NCBI GenBank assembly: GCA_031835245.1
Contig: JAVKOQ010000138.1
Span: 77,866 to 141,865, forward strand
Direction of reading: 5' to 3'
DNA: 64,000 nt
Source: Balamuthia mandrillaris
Taxonomy: Eukaryota; Discosea; Longamoebia; Balamuthiidae
Shown: piece after piece, positions 43,384-54,456 of the stretch
How the letters are laid out: every line of letters starts with the position of its first letter
Numbering within the stretch: the first letter of the stretch is position 1
The notes under the pieces: generated by a model
What the model was told of the DNA's origin: nothing
The model's database searches: none
The model's input: the letters and a program-made list of their open reading frames with translations, nothing else
Position numbers and translations under genes: made by a program

Positions 43384-44820
43384 TTACTGCAAGAAACGGG
43401 CATGAAACTCGATGTGCTCCTCCACGAAAGTGGAGATAAAGTAATAGCTGTGGTCATAACCTTCTTGCATGCGCACCTCCAAAGAGACAGCCCCGCTGGA
43501 GGCGTTCTCCTTGGCTCCAGCCTCGAGTGCTTCGGGGAGAAGCTGCCTATCTTTCAGGAACTTGTCTTCTGTGCCTTGGTCTACCAACACCGGCAATGCA
43601 GCTCCGTTGTAGCCGCGGATCAATTCGGAGGAGTCATATTGCTGTATGGTTTATTTTCATGTTAGTGGGCAGACGAGGGAGAAGAGGAGGCAGAACCATA
43701 GAAAAGAGCAAGAGAGGAAAGGAAGAGAACCTTCCATGCTTCTTTGTCTTCGCCCAAATAGCCGGAGAACGCTTTCTGACCCCAAGGGCAGTTGATAGGG
43801 TTGCAAATGGGTGCAAACGCAGAAACGGACTAACGTTTAAATAGTTTTTTGAGTACTCAAGAGACAGAAAAAAGAGAAAGAAGGGTGTACCTTGTAGGTA
43901 CCAGGATTCTTCAAAGCACAGATCAAAGCTCCATGACCCTATACCAGACGCCATTTGAGCAATGAGATAAATACAGAGCGAGAGAGAGAGAGAGAGAGAG
44001 AGAGCGCGAGAGAGAGAAGAGAGGGTAAATAACAAGAGGGCAACGTACACCCATGCTATGACCGAAAATGGACTTCTTCTCAGGATCAACGGGGAAGTTG
44101 CTCTCGACGAGGGCGGGCAGTTCCTTCGTCACATAGTCGTACATGTTATAGTGGGTGGCCCACTTGGACTGAGTGGCGTTGACGTAGAAGCCAGCTCCCG
44201 AGCCAAACTCCCAACTGTCATCCTGTCCTTCAATCTCCACTCCTCCTTTTATGTGTTTGCCCCAACCCCCATGAGAAACAGAAAGAAGCAAGAGAGACGC
44301 GAGAGAAGAGCGCAGAGAAGAGAGTGAGAGAGAGAGAAGCGAGAAAAGAGAGGGAGAGAGAGGGAGAGATGTAGAGAGAAAGAGAGAAGCAGAGAAGTGA
44401 AGAAAGTGTGGGCCAGAGAAGAGAATGAGAGAAGAAGAGAAGACAGGAGAAGAAGCAAGCAAGAAAAAGAAAGAAGAGGCGAACTTGGGCTAGTGTCAGG
44501 GCAGACGAGGACAAAGCCGTATTTGCTGGCAGCGCGTTGGGCTCCAGCCTTGGTGATGAAGTTCTCGTCGGTGCAAGTAAGACCAGAAAGCCAGTAGAGC
44601 ACCTTTGAGAAAGACGGAAAACAAAAGCACGATAAGAGAAAGCAGCAGAAGCAAAAAAAAGAAACAAGGCGCAGAGGCGTACGGGCACTTTGGAGGAAGC
44701 GGCCTGCGGGGGGACAAACACGGAAAACTTCATCTCGCAGTGGAGGGTGGAGCTAGCGTGGGAGTACCTCTCCACATGGCCTCCAAAGCACTTGGCACTC
44801 GACACCCTGTTCAACGACAT
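43384..44820 (-). CDS. ESD: S-formylglutathione hydrolase (esterase D)
   Basis: Last step of glutathione-dependent formaldehyde detoxification: hydrolyses S-formylglutathione to glutathione and formate in the cytosol. Exons 44820-44683, 44602-44485, 44245-44049, 43938-43891, 43829-43731 and 43641-43384 close in phase and give 285 residues, the usual size (human 282). Motifs are [25 protein letters not shown], the nucleophile elbow GHSMGG with Ser at 149, [30 protein letters not shown] (catalytic Asp) and [11 protein letters not shown] (catalytic His). Two donors are possible after GHSM; only the GTACGT donor at 44048 restores SMGGHGA. Confidence 0.96.
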
Positions 44821-45118
44821 TTTTTCTCTCTTTGCTGATCAGTTTTAATTTTCTTGTCTTTTTTTTTTTTACCGTTCTTTTGAAACTGACGTCATATATC
44901 CTAATTTGTTTCGATGATGTCACCATATAACCAAATCCGTCAAAGCTGACGAGTGTTACCTTTCTTGTTTGTCGACAACATTAGTAACTTCAAATTGAGG
45001 TCAAAATGGGCAGCAAAAGTGTTCAAAATGTTAAGGACCTCTCCTTAACTATTTTCTTTTTAATCCAAAAAAAAAAAATAAAAAAAGTAGCAGAGAGAAA
45101 AAACGGAGCAGAAAGAGG
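44821..45118. promoter_or_regulatory. Bidirectional promoter, ESD / folate enzyme
   Basis: 298 bases between divergent genes. TGACGTCA at 44886-44893, TGATGTCA at 44914-44921 and GTCGACAA at 44971-44978, about 150 bases from both start codons. Confidence 0.55.
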
Positions 45119-46237
45119 ATGGAGCAGCGCTTCACCGGTTTGCGCCACAAGGACAAGATCAAGATCAAGGACCTGTTGGTGCAGGGCATCGTCGGCGTCA
45201 ACACTCGAGAGCGGCATGTGCGACAGAACATCCTCATCAACCTGACCATGTTCCACGACGTGACCGCCGCCGCTACCAAGGATGACGTGAAGCATACCAT
45301 CAACTACAGTCAAGTCTACAAGGTACCGCCTCTCCTTTTTTCCCCCTTCTTTTTCTACTGTGTGTAACCTAACACTGAAAAACACACACACAAAAACTAA
45401 AAAGGCGGTGTTGGCTTACACTGAAGATTCTCATCACTACACGCTCGAGTCGCTCGCTTTCGGCATTGCGGAGATCTGTTGCCTGCAGTTTGACGTGAGT
45501 GAGGTGGTGGTCAAGGTGGCCAAGCCCTGCGTTCTCTCCCTGGCGCACTCCCCCTCCGTCACCATCCGAAGAACCCGTGAGGAGCTCTTGGCGCAAAGCA
45601 ACAAACGTTCTTCTTCTGCTACTCCAACGAAAGCAGGAGACGAAAGAACTGAGACGTTGAAAGAAAAGACAAAAGGAGAAGAAAAGGTGAAGGAGAACGG
45701 CAGCGAGGAGAAAGAAGAAGGAGCACATGTCTTGGAGGCACTCGACCAGAGAAGCAAGGAACGATCTTCCTTGGAAGCACCTAAAAAGAGAACAGAGGAG
45801 GAAATGAAGCATACCGCCTTCATTGCCCTCGGCAGCAACCTCAGCAGCAGAGAGGAATACTTTTTGATCGCCCTGAACAAGCTGAGAGAGTTTGCTGTGG
45901 TTCTCTGCACGTCGCAGCTCTACGAGACGGCGCCGGCCTACGTGCTGGACCAACCTTCCTTTCTTAACGCCGTTTGCAAAGTCAAAGTGGACTGCTCCGC
46001 GGATCAACTGCTGCGGCGCTTGAAGCGCATAGAGAGCGAGATGGGTAGGAAGGAGAGCATTCGCTATGGGCCCCGTTGCATTGACTTGGACATACTGTTT
46101 TATGATGATGTGCACATTCACACGGAGGAGCTGACCATCCCGCATTCTCGCCTCCCTGAAAGAGACTTTATTTTAGGTCCTCTTTGTGAGTACGTCTTCC
46201 TTTATCTCTTCTCTTCCCTGTTCTTTCCCCTCCCTCT

Positions 46238-46314
<77 letters not shown>

Positions 46315-47520
46315 AATCTTACAAAAATTGTTATCAACTATTAAAATAGCATTGCGCCGGACCATATGCATCCTGTTCTTAAGAAAACAGTTAGTCAACT
46401 GCTCAAAGAACTGGGCACGGCACACGAGCTGCGTTGCACCATTCCCATTCGCTTTGACGTTCACCAAACCCCCGAACAACGCTTAGCCGTTACCTCTGCT
46501 TCTTCCTCGGAACACAGCAACAGCAATGGCGACAGCATCTGTCCTCGTGCCAAATTTTGGTTTTGGAAGGAGAGAACCTACATTATGGGCATTCTCAACA
46601 TCACTCCCGACAGCTTCAGCGATGGAGGTGACCATCTCTCCATCGAAGCAGCTCTGCAACGGGCCAAACAGATGCTGGTGGATGGAGTAGACATTCTCGA
46701 CATTGGAGGTCAGTCCACTCGCCCCAACGCCACTCATCTCACGGCTGAAGAGGAGCTGGACCGAGTTTTGCCGGTCATCAAGGCCATCCGACAGACGGAG
46801 GAGCTGAAAGACGTACCCATCTCGGTGGACACGTTCTATGCGGAGGTGGCGGAGGAGTCCATCAAAGCGGGAGCCAACATTATCAATGATGTCTCTGCGG
46901 GCAGTTTTGATGAGAAAATGTTCGCCGTTGCAGCCAAGTATCAAGGTTGGTCTTCACTCTCTCTTGCGTGTTCTTGCGCTCTCTCATACCAATAACCAAA
47001 CAGTACCAATCGTGTTAATGCACATGCGAGGCACACCACAAACGATGATGGATAAGGCCGAGTACGACAACGTCCTGGAGGAGGTCTCCTCTTACTTGAA
47101 AGCTCGCGCCCAACTGGCTGAACGCTCCTTTGGCATTCCTCGTTGGAATATCATCCTGGACCCTGGCATTGGCTTTGCCAAGAAGGCCCAACACTCGCTG
47201 ACGCTGCTGCGGAGGTTGAAGGAGCTCAAGGAGAAGACGAACAACTATCCCATTTTGGTTGGCGCCTCGCGCAAAGGTTGGTTGAGAGAGACGAAGAGAT
47301 GAAGGCTGAAACTGACGAAAAATCAAAAAAAAAAAACAAAGGATTTATTGGAGGTATCCTCCAACAAGCCGAGCCAAAGAAAAGAGGCTGGGGCACAGCG
47401 GCCACTTCGGTGGCGGCCGTGGCCGGTGGGGCCAACATCCTACGGGTGCATGACGTCAAGGAGCAGAGGGACGTCATCCTCGTGGCCGATGCCATCTACT
47501 CCCCTTACCTCTCTTTCTAG
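45119..47520 (+). CDS. Trifunctional folate enzyme: DHNA - HPPK - DHPS
   Basis: Fused folate-biosynthesis enzyme as in fungi (FOL1): dihydroneopterin aldolase, hydroxymethyl-dihydropterin pyrophosphokinase, dihydropteroate synthase. Exons 45119-45322, 45405-46189, 46350-46945, 47004-47276 and 47342-47520 close in phase; 678 residues. FolB part: LVQGIVGVNTRERHVRQNI, DDVKHTINYSQVYK, YTLESLAFGIAEICC. A Lys/Glu-rich linker of about 70 residues follows. FolK part: FIALGSNLSSREEYF, LYETAPAYVLDQPSFLNAV, RYGPRCIDLDILFYDD, HSRLPERDFILGPLCDIAP. FolP part: IMGILNITPDSFSDGG, DIGGQSTRP, GANIINDVSAG, MHMRGTP, ILDPGIGFAKK, GASRKGFIG and ILRVHDVKE. DHPS is the sulfonamide target. The organism therefore appears to make its own folate. 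Confidence 0.96.
46244..46311 (+). repeat. (CT)n microsatellite in folate-enzyme intron
   Basis: About 34 CT units, among the longest dinucleotide runs in the window. It fills most of intron two and lies on the sense strand. Confidence 0.95.
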
Positions 47521-48147
47521 TTGAACTTTTTTTTTCTGTCTTTTCAACCCAATTTCTCTGTTTTTTTGTGTCGAGGTAGAGAATGCCTTACCTTAAACCA
47601 TTTAAGGTATTACATCAGATTTCTAAGCAACCAATCAGGGTGAATCAAAAATTAAATTTTACCTAAAAGATCATTTCCGACCAAGAAATTATCCTAAACG
47701 GGCAAAAACTCCCCAAAAATATCCCCATAGAAAACACGCGAGTTGATCGGCGAACGGTGAACACGATCCTCTCTTTATTTAGTGATTTGCCACGGCTGGC
47801 CTGCCACAAAAAAAAAAGAGTAGAAAATCCGCATGAATTATTTAAGGCGAGCCAAAAAGTGGTGCGACGAATCAGAATTTTGGGAGCTGAGCAAGACCCA
47901 CCTTAAAGTTAAGGACAACCTCAAAGGAAAGTCACTATAAAATCTCTATTTTTTTTTGTGCCAGTTCGCCTTTTTCGTTTTCATTTTTCTTTCAACACTC
48001 TTATACCAACAACTTGGAGTTTTTTTTTGTTTCTTTTACGAACCAAAAAAAAAACTCAACTTTCAAAAGAGAGAGAGACAGAAAAGTTCTCTTTTTACAC
48101 TTGTTTTTTTTTTAAGTTTACCAACGGTTTTCCATTCCACCGTCATC
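47521..48147. promoter_or_regulatory. Long 5' region of the SET gene, with palindrome
   Basis: 627 bases without a gene. Contains TACCTTAAA-CCA-TTTAAGGTA (47589-47609, perfect 9-base arms), a CCAATCAGGGTGAATCAAA element (47631-47649), and further TTTAAGG/CCTTAAAG copies at 47840 and 47900. A T/A-rich leader precedes the ATG. Confidence 0.45.
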
Positions 48148-49104
48148 ATGAACCACGGAGTAACGTTAGCGAAAAGGACTTGCGGGGGTGGCAGCGGGGC
48201 AGGAGTCATGTGCTTCGACAGCGAGGAGGAGGGCGGCGGAGAGGGTGGTAGTTGTGGCGGTAATATATGTTGCCACAACTACCACCCTCTCGACAACAAC
48301 AACACCCATCCCCTCAAAAAGTCTTTTGAGGACGACGAGCACAGCAACCACTGCAACGACAGCCTGTTGGGCCAGACCCTCTTGGTCACGGAGACTGGCT
48401 ACAGGAATGACGGGTTGGAGGAGAAGCTGAGGCGCGGGGAGCTGACCAAGGACTTTGGCCAGGGCAAGTACTACTGCCTGCACAAGCACCTCCGCGCCCG
48501 GCCCAGCAGCTTCGGCGGCAAGGGCGTCTTCGCCACCAAGGGCCCCATCCAGGAGGGCGAGGTGGTCTGGTTCTACGACAACGAAAGCGTGCAGCCCCAC
48601 CAGAAGAGGATCCAGGTGAGCGGCACGCAGGCCAGGGCCGAGTGGGGCGAGGAGAGGTGGGTGCACTGGCGCCACTTCGCCTGGCAGGTGGCCGACGACC
48701 AGTTCGTCGGCTACGAGAACCCCGACGAGCAGGTCAAGAACGACGCCAGCAACTTCATGAACCACAGCTGCGACCCCAACGTTTGGTACGTGACCTTCAG
48801 GGACCCCCACAAGGGAGGCCAGGAGAATCAGTGCATGGTGGCCCGGAGGGACATCGCCGTGGGAGAAGAGCTCACCTACGACTATTGCGTGGAGGACACG
48901 GAGGACATGCCTGACTTTACCCAGTGCCTCTGTGGCGTGCCCTGCTGCAGGGGCGTGGTCACCGGTTTGGACTACCAGAGGCAGGATCTGCAGGAGCGCT
49001 ACCGTGACCACTGGTCCATCTACATCAGGGACGTCATCAAGCAGTGGAACGAGCAGCAAGAACAGCTGCAACTCCAACAACAACAACAACAACAACAAGA
49101 GTAA
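48148..49104 (+). CDS. SET-domain lysine methyltransferase, intronless and GC-rich
   Basis: Single exon, 318 residues. After a Gly/Cys/His-containing N-tail (residues 1-75), the SET domain spans about 100-275: GGKGVFATKGPIQEGEVVWF, NFMNHSCDPNVWYV (the NHSC motif that folds the pseudoknot), GEELTYDYC (catalytic Tyr region), and a post-SET-like CLCGVPCCRG. A poly-Gln tail (48 bases of CAA/CAG) ends it. Likely histone or other lysine methylation; the target cannot be told. The gene is visibly richer in G+C than its neighbours (codons ending C/G throughout 48380-49060), has no introns, and has an unusually long AT-rich upstream region. That fits a highly expressed gene or a transferred one. Confidence 0.85.
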   Translation: MNHGVTLAKRTCGGGSGAGVMCFDSEEEGGGEGGSCGGNICCHNYHPLDNNNTHPLKKSFEDDEHSNHCNDSLLGQTLLVTETGYRNDGLEEKLRRGELTKDFGQGKYYCLHKHLRARPSSFGGKGVFATKGPIQEGEVVWFYDNESVQPHQKRIQVSGTQARAEWGEERWVHWRHFAWQVADDQFVGYENPDEQVKNDASNFMNHSCDPNVWYVTFRDPHKGGQENQCMVARRDIAVGEELTYDYCVEDTEDMPDFTQCLCGVPCCRGVVTGLDYQRQDLQERYRDHWSIYIRDVIKQWNEQQEQLQLQQQQQQQQE

Positions 49105-49482
49105 GGACGCCTACACAAAAGACGAAGTCAGTGCCTGACTTTCCCTCCTTCCATTCCTCTTATATATTTTTTTTTTTATTTTGTACAAGTTTGCCCACCC
49201 CACCCCACCTTCGCCAAGTCATAGGGGGTCACTTCTTCGTCGTCGTCACTTCTCTCTTTTTTTTTTCAAAGCTATTTAGAGAATGTAAAGAATTTGAAGG
49301 TGTAAAAGTTTCCTTGAAAAATTTAAAATTAATTAAACAAATTTTTGTAGACTATGCTTGAGGAGAACTTCGCATTTTAAGGTGCTCTCCTAAAAACCTG
49401 CTCCACTTGACCTTCATTTGTGCTTGGTCCAAAAATCTTTAAAAAAAAAGTAAAGAAAAGAAAAGAAAAAAAAAAAAATAAG
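49105..49482. other. Intergenic region
   Basis: Between the SET and complexin-like genes. T-rich, with caccccacccc at 49196-49207 and an A-rich leader (49440-49482). No gene seen. Confidence 0.45.
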
Positions 49483-50016
49483 ATGGACACCATAGCGGGC
49501 ATAGTTGGCAAGAAGCTGGTCACGGACAAGTTCAACTCCTTCACCGAAGATATCTTTGGCAAAGAGGAAAGCCCCAGCCACGAAAATTTGGGACCCACCG
49601 CCGAAGAGATCAGCCGAGCACGGGAGGAGGTAAGCAGGAGGGAACGCCTTGGATCGCAATCCAATCTCTTTCTCTCTCCTTCTCTCTTTCTCTGATGTTT
49701 GACTAAAAGTTTTTTTTAAAAAAAAGGAGCTGAAAGAGAAACGCAAGAGAGAAGCCAAGAATGCAAAAATACGTGAACAGAACGAAAAGAAAAGAGGTAC
49801 GTCGTTGTTCTGTCGATCATTTTTCAAAAACACAAGCCAAGAAATATGTTAATCTGGACTTTTTTCTCTTGTTTCTTTTGTTCTTTAGAGGCCATCCGTA
49901 AAAAGTATGGACTCTCGAAAGATGGGGCAGGTTCTTCCTCTTCTTCGTCAGGTTCGGCTAGCTCCTCCCGAGCGGTAGTCCAAAGCAGCGATTGTTTGGG
50001 CTGTTCTTTGTACTGA
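49483..50016 (+). CDS. Complexin-like small protein
   Basis: Three exons, 49483-49629, 49727-49796 and 49889-50016; phases close, 114 residues. The middle is a continuous charged helix (ISRAREEELKEKRKREAKN, AKIREQNEKKREAIRKKYGL) whose end resembles the complexin central helix, where AxREQxRxKYG-like sequence binds the SNARE bundle. An amphipathic N-terminal part (AGIVGKKLVTDKFNSFTEDIFG) and a Ser-rich linker flank it. The C terminus, DCLGCSLY, has two Cys near the end, suited to lipidation (Cys-S-L-Y is CaaX-like; some animal complexins are farnesylated). Complexins are best known in animals, so this is resemblance in a short helical protein, not proof. (GA)n and GAA repeats follow the stop. 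Confidence 0.6.
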
Positions 50017-50226
50017 TTGTTGATCGCTCGATCGGTTTTTTTCTCTCATAACAACGAGCAAGAGAGCGAGAGAGAGAGAGAGAGAGAGAGAAGAAGAAGA
50101 AGAAGAAGAACAAGAAGGGAAGAGGTGATTCTGTTTTGAATCATGAAACCTTTGTAAATAATAACAAGTTCAAACTAATTACAGTGAAGACGACGACGTG
50201 TAATGCGTTTCCGTTTGTTGTTTTCT
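50017..50226. repeat. 3' spacer with (GA)n and GAA repeats
   Basis: Convergent gap of the complexin-like and USP genes: (GA)n at about 50062-50090 followed by about eight GAA units. Confidence 0.6.
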
Positions 50227-53200
50227 TCAGTCAGAAGCTTTGGTGTTTTGTGCCACCACCTCTCGCTCCATCGCCAATGCCGACTCGTGCACATAAAACA
50301 GGAGATAACATTCCCTCTCCGTTCCGAATGGAAACCCGTTTGCATCTTTGTACTATTTGTGTTTTTGAAATCAGAAACAAAAAAAAAGCCTGAAAGAGCA
50401 GGAGGAGAAAGAACAAGATAGGAGGAGGGAGAAGCACAGGAAGAAGGAAGACAAACCTGCCTGACCCAAGAATCATTGTACAATTTCCACCTTTCCTCAA
50501 AGACATCAAAGGCGTGGGTGTAGTAATGGCCGGAGGAGGCTTCAGTGCCGTTATGGCTAACAATGCTGCGCAGATAAAAGTTTGTGGAAAGTGGCGTTTC
50601 TCCGTTTTCTTCTCCGCTTTCTCTTCCGCTTACCGCGGATGTTGAACATGTTGTTGTTGAAGTTGATGAGGTCGTCGTCGTCGTTGTTGTTGTTGATAAT
50701 TCCTCTTGAAGCATCTTCTCTTTTCCTTTGTCATTTTGCTGTTTTGGTTTCTTCCGTGTTTGCCTTTTTTGTTGCTCTTCTGCTTCTTCTTTCTCGTTTT
50801 TGTCTTGTTTCTTTTCTGTTATTGTTTTCGTGGTTGGGGTTGGTTCTTCTTTCTTTCGTTTCTTATTATCACTTCGGGTGTTCTTCCGTGATGTTGTTGT
50901 TGAAGGTTGTCTGTTGTGTTCTTCCTCCTCCTCTTCTTCTTCTTCCTCTTTTTTGTTCTTCCTCCTTTGTACAGTCGATTTTACGCGTCTCTTTGCTAAT
51001 CGCTTCTTCTGTTTTCCCTCTTCCTCGGTTGCTTCTTCATGCTTTTCTTCTTCTTCTGCTTCTTTTTGTTGTTCTTTTTCTTCGTTTTCACTTAGCAGTT
51101 GAGCAGAATCTGCAAATATGAAGCCATGTTTGGGTCGTTCTTGACGTCGGGCACGTTTTCTCCTTGTTGTTGTGTTTGTCTCTTCCTCACTATCAGCATT
51201 GTCATTCTCTATTTCTTTCGCTTTTTCTTGTTTTCTTTTTGCGCCTGCTCTTGTTCTTGTTGTTGTTGCTGAAGTTTTTGTAGTTCTTCCACTGCGTGTT
51301 GTTCGTCGCGAAGATGCTGTTGTTCGGGGAGATGTCTTCTTATGCTTTTTGCTGGTATTTACTTCCTCTTCTTCATCATCTACATCATCCTCCTTTTCCT
51401 TTCGGTTTGTCGGTTCCACGATCAAGAAATCTTCTATTTCGTCTTCTGAGCTTGACTGGTTTGGAGGTGCTCCGCCCTTCAAACCACCACTCTGCGCAAC
51501 TCGCAGAAGGGGATTTGTTGTTGGTGTTGTTGTGGAGTTGGTGCTCACTTCTTTTTCCTTTTCCTTTTCTTTCTCTTTCTCCTTTTCTTTCTCCTTTTGT
51601 TGTCGGATGGCTTCAAAGATTTCTTGTTGCTGACGTGCAGCTTCGATGCTGTCTTCTCCGCCAAGCACATTCAGCGTTGGATCTTCCTCCTCAGCAAGAC
51701 TGAGAGCCAGTGCAAGACGTATTTGCTCCTGTTCTTGGCGTAGTGCTTGTTCTTTTTCATACTGCCGCTTGCTTTCTTCTTGTGCCTTTTTCAGTTCTTC
51801 TTGTTCTTTCCGCGTTGCAAAAGAAAGAGAAGAAGAAATCGAAGTCGTAGAGGAAGATGACAATACGCTCTCTAGACTCAAGTCGTCGTCCTCATCGCTT
51901 ACCACGGCAAACGGATCGACGTCATCGAGAGTTGTTGTTGTTTTTGTTGCTGAGGTATTTGCAGTTGTTGATGAGTGCAAAGGAGACGGACTATTTGCAG
52001 ACAGAGAAGAAGCACGAGAAGAAGTTGATGAAAAGGCTGAAGAAGATGAAGAAGTTGAGGAAGATGAGGAGGAGGAAGGTTCGTAGGATGAAGAAGGTTT
52101 AGCTGAAGTGGGAATGCTGTTTTCATAGGCGATATCATCAGTCGGATCGATAATATCGAGACGATTGACATCACTGTGAAACGGTGGCTGTGTGTCTTTG
52201 TCACACATATCAGCTATTGTGGTAGCGTTTGTAGTGAGGATTTACGAAAAGAACAAAAATAGAAAAGGAGCGCAGGGAACAGAAAGTACTTGCCCACGTT
52301 TAAAATTTTGTCGATAGTAACGGGCGTGTTAAGTTTGGTGAATACAGGGGTATCGCCGATTTGTTGGAACCGCACTATCTGGAGCACAAGTACTCGTGGT
52401 AAACGCCGAAAGCTGAGCCGTTCGATGAACGTTGTGCGCTCTTGGCATTGATCACAAGTTTTCTCCACTTCTTTCTGCGGCATTTTTAAAAAAGCGGCGT
52501 GTATAAGAAAATTTCGCACAAGAGGAAGAATAGGAACAAGAATACTTTTTCCTCAAGGCCAAAGTACATGCGTAACAGCGTATTTACAGAAGGTGTTTGG
52601 TCCTTGTTTTCGCTCCTTTTTTTAAGCAATAAGCTGTCCCGTCAGTATTTTTGTTTAAAAAAGAAGGAAACGGAAGCAGAAAAGCGAAAGTAGATTGTTT
52701 CGTACGGTGCGGGCATAGCCAGCGGAATGCTTATGTATATTTGAGGGTGAGAAGTGTGATGACCGCAGCTACAACCGACTTGCTCTTGGCTAACTTGGCA
52801 GTAGTAATTGAGGATAGAAGGACATGGCGCCTGTTCCACCTCCATTTCCTCCTCACTTTCTTCGCGTTTTCCCGTTTGGTGTTCTTGTTGTGTCGTATCT
52901 TTCGTCGTACTTTTGTTGCGCTCTTTCTCTTCTCTTTGTTCTTGTTCATCTTCTTGTTTTTTCGTCATTGCTTTTCCGCTATGTTCTATTTTGTTTTCAT
53001 TACGTGTCGTTTGTTGCTCCTCTTTCTTTTTAAGTTCTGCGTTCACTCGTTGTACGTCTGTTTCCAAAAGATCCAGAAACACTATCAAAAACTCTTGTGC
53101 ATCCTTTTAAAATGGACATACAGACTGTTAATAAGAGAAGAAAAGAAGAGAAAGAAAAGAAGATGATACTTGTTGTCTGAATCCCCGGAACGTGGCAGAG

Positions 53201-54456
53201 GCTCGAGCAATGGCTTCTTTGAACCGGTCTGGATTGATGACGCCTTTGTGCTTCCTCACACGTAGCTGAATGATATTGAGAATGGAGCGATATATGCTGG
53301 TAGGAGGTAACGAAGAATGGACAAGGAGTGGATGGTGCAGGTCCGATACGAAACACTGCAAGTTCATTAGCGCCTGCAGCACTGCATTCATATAGCACGT
53401 GTTTCCCAAGTTTCGTAACCTTTAAAAACAAAGACAACGAAATCGTCATTGAGAGAGAGAGAGAGTGTGTGTGTGTGTGTGTGTGTGTATGAGGTGTGTG
53501 GTGCGCGAGAGAGAAAGAGCATACCCTCCTAAACGGGTCTCAGGGCTGTAAAAATATGATAATAGACTACGTTGGCCGCTGGAGGAATAGCCGCTGGAGG
53601 ATGTTCGTGCGCTCTTCGACGAACCAGCAGAAGAATAAGGCGAAGAATAGGAAGTAGAAGAAGAAGAAGAGGAATAGGGAGAAAAAGAAGAAGAGGAAGA
53701 GTAAGGCGAAAAAGCATCGGCGCTCAAGTCCAAGTAAGAGCTTGTCGGCGGCTTGTTATGCGCTCGAATAAAGTGTGATCGTTTCACGGTGTCTCTCCGT
53801 TTGTACGTTATGGTGGAAGAAGGAGAAGGAGCAGAAGAAGAAGAAGAAGAAGAAGGATACAAGCCGGTCAAAGAGGCCAAACGACGCTCCTCGTTCAGCC
53901 GCAGCTCCTCCCTCTCTCGCTGGGCTTGCTGCCTTTGCCACTGGTCGCGGTTCAGCCTGGAGAGCGCCGCTGCGTTCAGCTCAGCAGCCGTCGTTGTCAA
54001 AGCTGAGGAAGAAGCAGCAGAAAAACGAGAAGAAGAAGAAGAAGAAGAAGAAGAAGAAGAAGAATGAGAAGGAGAAGAACGAGAAGAAGAAGAAGAGCGA
54101 GAAGAAGAAGAGGAAGTAGTGGAGGGAGGAGGCTCTTCCTCGGTTTCTTCGATGTGGAGAGGATGGTTTTGTACATCCCAAGCCTCAGCGACTTCCGCCT
54201 CGTAGCGAGCGCTACTCATGGCCAGCTCCTCGCTCTGTCTGCGTTGTGGTGTGGAAGACGAAGAAGAACGAGAAGGAGAGCGAGGAGAAGCGCGTAGAAA
54301 GCCCATCTGTTTGTTCTGGGAGCGTTGCAAGATCAGCGCCAAGCTCTCCTGGGAGGCCTTCTTGCCCTTCTTATTTTTCTGGGAGGAGGCAGCGGCGGCG
54401 GCGAGTTTCTGTCCAGCAGCCAGTTGAGCCTTGGCTCGTGGACTGCTTCCACTCAT
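50227..54456 (-). CDS. Ubiquitin-specific protease with UIMs in the catalytic domain (USP37-like)
   Basis: Seven exons: 54456-53525, 53419-53170, 53103-52706, 52612-52546, 52474-52294, 52213-50457, 50352-50227; phases close, 1236 residues. A Ser-rich N-tail of 310 residues precedes the USP fold. Cys box: GLRNLGNTCYMNAVLQAL, made by splicing exons one and two. Next QQDAQEFL, zinc-ribbon cysteines (CSCGHH; KTCDQCQE), LRSIVSHNGTEASSGHYYTH (His box), YNDSWV and ECYLLFYVHE. Between them a 500-residue insert holds at least one ubiquitin-interacting motif (EQIRLALALSLAEEE) and coiled Glu/Lys repeats. USP37/26/29 carry UIMs at the same place, so this is probably that branch. The intron 52293-52214 uses a GC donor (GCAAGT); only this keeps the frame. 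Confidence 0.93.

Noticed and set aside
44051-44060. GTGTAC donor one codon early in the S-formylglutathione hydrolase
   Set aside because: It breaks the phase; the GTACGT donor two bases later restores GHSMGGHG.
45006-45118. Upstream ATG extending the folate enzyme
   Set aside because: Its frame differs from the FolB start, and the ATG at 45119 begins directly before conserved sequence.
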